Source of the DNA: Haemophilus aegyptius
GTDB lineage: Bacteria; Pseudomonadota; Gammaproteobacteria; Enterobacterales; Pasteurellaceae
Direction of reading: 5' to 3'
Length of the DNA stretch: 64,000 nucleotides
Assembly: GCF_900475885.1 (NCBI RefSeq)
Contig: NZ_LS483429.1
Coordinates: 1,922,001-1,986,000, forward strand
This document shows positions 62,306 to 64,000 of the stretch, piece by piece. Every line of letters starts with the position of its first letter. Positions within the stretch are counted from its first letter, which is position 1. The position numbers and the translations under genes are program-made. The notes under the pieces are model-generated. The model saw nothing but the letters and a program-made list of their open reading frames with translations. It ran no database searches and had not been told where the DNA came from.

Positions 62306-63931
62306 CTATTTCTTACGAGAATGCAACCCTTTTTTCTCTAATCCACGATAAATTAATTGCTGTTGGGCGATTGTAATTAAGTTGGAAACTAACCAATACA
62401 ACACTAAACCAGCAGGGAACCACAAGAAAAAGAACATAAAAACTAATGGCATAAAATTCATTACTTTTTGTTGTGTTGGGTCAGTTACCGGTGTTGGCGA
62501 CATTTTTTGCAACAAGAACATTGAGATACCCATTAAAATAGGGAGAATGTAATAAGGATCTTGTGCTGATAAGTCTTGAATCCAACCAAAGAACGGCGCG
62601 TGGCGTAATTCAACGGCTTCTAAGAACGTCCAGTACAATGCAATGAAAATTGGCATTTGAAGAAGAATTGGCAAACAACCACCAAGTGGATTTACTTTTT
62701 CTTCTTTATAAAGTTTCATCATTTCTTGGCTCATACGTTGGCGATCATCTCCAAAACGTTCACGCATTTCTTGCATTTTCGGTTGCAAAATACGCATTTT
62801 AGCCATTGAAGTATATTGTGCTTTTGTAAGAGGATACAAAATTGCTTTCACTACAATTGTTACACAGATAATCGCTAAACCCCAGTTAGACACAATCCCT
62901 TGAATAAAGGTTAATAACCAGAATAACGGTTTAGCAATAAACCAAGCCCAACCATAATCAACAGTTAAATCTAAATTATTTGCGACAGTTGCCATTTGAT
63001 TTTGAAGTTTAGGGCCAATCCACAATGAACTTGTAATCGTCTCTTGGCTACCAGCAGGAATAGTGACAACAGGACCACGATAACCAATTGATGCAACATT
63101 ATTTTTACTATCTGTAATTGTATAAAGTTGATTATTTACATCTTGATTTGGGATCCACGCAGAAACGAAATAATGTTGTAACACCGCAACCCAACCAGCT
63201 TTAGTATCAATAGAAAGATTATTATCTTGCATATCACTAAAACTATATTTTTTATAGTTAGTTTCTGAAGAAGAATATGCACCGCCAGTATAAGTAGGCA
63301 TTGCAACATTACCAGAGTTTTCAACAATAGAATGCTTCAATTGACCATAAGGCTCAACTTCAATAGCTTGACCACTTTGGTTATCAATCTTGTAATCTAC
63401 GCCTAAATCATAGCTACCACGTTTTAATACGAAGATTTTTTGATAAGTTACGCCATCTTTTTCAAAAAGAAGCGGTACAGAAAGAGATTCTTGCCCCTCT
63501 GCTAATTTAAAATTATCGCCTTCAATTTGATATTGCGCACGACCAGAACGGGTATCAATACCGTTTTTACCAATTAAACCACTTTGCGCAATATAAATAT
63601 GCTCTTTAGTATCTTTTAATAATTCAAACGGTGTTTTTGAATTCAATTCTGCATCATATTTTAATAATTCAGAGCTAATTACATCGCCACCCAATGTATC
63701 AATTTTCAAACGGAACACATCGTTTTCAAGAGTAATAATACGACCACGAGTTTGAGAATCTGCTATGGCTTGTGAATTAGAAGGGGAACTTGCCGGAACG
63801 TCAGAAGTGGCAGTTATTGAAGTTGTTTGTTCAGTTTGCACAGGTGGATTTTTATCCAACTGCCATTGCTGATAAACAAGGAAAGAAATAAAAATCAGTG
63901 CAAGCACTAATAGGCTACGTCTTGAATCCAT
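62306..63931 (-). CDS. yidC: Membrane protein insertase YidC
   Basis: YidC inserts and folds inner-membrane proteins with or without SecYEG. It has 541 residues. An N-terminal membrane helix ([20 protein letters not shown]) is followed by a large periplasmic beta domain. The conserved C-terminal core has five membrane helices, with the core Arg region in [16 protein letters not shown] and the [13 protein letters not shown] segment. The protein ends in a basic tail. ATG 63931 overlaps the yidD stop by one base, as in the usual rpmH-rnpA-yidD-yidC-mnmE order. Confidence 0.97.
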   Translation of the reverse strand: MDSRRSLLVLALIFISFLVYQQWQLDKNPPVQTEQTTSITATSDVPASSPSNSQAIADSQTRGRIITLENDVFRLKIDTLGGDVISSELLKYDAELNSKTPFELLKDTKEHIYIAQSGLIGKNGIDTRSGRAQYQIEGDNFKLAEGQESLSVPLLFEKDGVTYQKIFVLKRGSYDLGVDYKIDNQSGQAIEVEPYGQLKHSIVENSGNVAMPTYTGGAYSSSETNYKKYSFSDMQDNNLSIDTKAGWVAVLQHYFVSAWIPNQDVNNQLYTITDSKNNVASIGYRGPVVTIPAGSQETITSSLWIGPKLQNQMATVANNLDLTVDYGWAWFIAKPLFWLLTFIQGIVSNWGLAIICVTIVVKAILYPLTKAQYTSMAKMRILQPKMQEMRERFGDDRQRMSQEMMKLYKEEKVNPLGGCLPILLQMPIFIALYWTFLEAVELRHAPFFGWIQDLSAQDPYYILPILMGISMFLLQKMSPTPVTDPTQQKVMNFMPLVFMFFFLWFPAGLVLYWLVSNLITIAQQQLIYRGLEKKGLHSRKK

Positions 63932-64000
63932 TATTTTTTCTCATCATTATTATTGGTTTTTGGTGGAACAGGATCGAATCCACCTGCGTTTAAAGGATGG
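63931..64000 (-). CDS. yidD: Membrane protein insertion efficiency factor YidD, C-terminal end only
   Basis: The last 22 codons read [22 protein letters not shown], shown by [13 protein letters not shown], the characteristic end of YidD. The stop TAA (63933-63931) overlaps the yidC start. The rest of the gene lies beyond the right edge. Confidence 0.9.
   Translation of the reverse strand, partial: HPLNAGGFDPVPPKTNNNDEKK

Overview
The window is Haemophilus influenzae, or a very close Haemophilus. It is AT-rich. I found about 50 copies of the uptake signal AAGTGCGGT/ACCGCACTT by eye, and the gene set matches H. influenzae in content and protein length (HitABC, CysS 459 aa, HtpG 626 aa, ThrA 815 aa, LspA 171 aa). 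From memory of Rd KW20 numbering, the left half corresponds to about HI0075-HI0105. The right half corresponds to HI1037 descending to HI1000.

Region 1 (1-10 kb) holds nrdD (cut by the left edge), a tesB gene broken by a TAG codon, cysS, ppiB, a TatD-like hydrolase, two fused gene remnants, trxA, ldhA and metB. A four-tRNA cluster (Gly-Cys-Leu-Lys) with a strong promoter and terminator follows. Region 2 (10-21 kb) holds the thrABC operon with a thrL leader peptide and attenuator, yggS, the glycerate pair glxK/gntP with its CdaR-type regulator, a decayed epimerase/permease remnant, and a methyltransferase with a poly-A frameshift. Region 3 (21-24 kb) holds two divergent simple-sequence contingency genes. 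One is a small trimeric autotransporter with an AAGC tract; the other is a methyltransferase with an AATC tract that is out of frame as read.

Region 4 (24-33 kb) holds the Fur-type hitABC iron importer, then an M15 peptidase, dapE, yffB, htpG, a candidate small RNA and a Nif3-family gene. Region 5 (33.3-41.8 kb) is a type I restriction-modification island (hsdM, an AlbA/Schlafen-domain gene, hsdS, hsdR). It carries three exact 12-mer neisserial DNA uptake sequences and almost no Haemophilus uptake sequences, and its AlbA-domain gene is bracketed by about 107-bp imperfect direct repeats. An AAA ATPase with 39-bp-spaced upstream dyads follows.

Region 6 (43.4-64 kb) is mostly housekeeping genes on the minus strand: a glutamine amidotransferase, yggT-corA with an unusual structured leader, serB-yajQ, tkt, bioB, and thiBPQ under a TPP riboswitch. 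It continues with comE1 behind a near-perfect CRP-S competence site, lspA-ispH, an EptA-family gene, ppiD, mnmE, yidC and the tail of yidD. Compared with Rd as I remember it, the sugar-acid catabolic clusters between tkt and serB and between thiB and comE1 are missing. The R-M island sits at the junction of two chromosomal blocks that are far apart in Rd.
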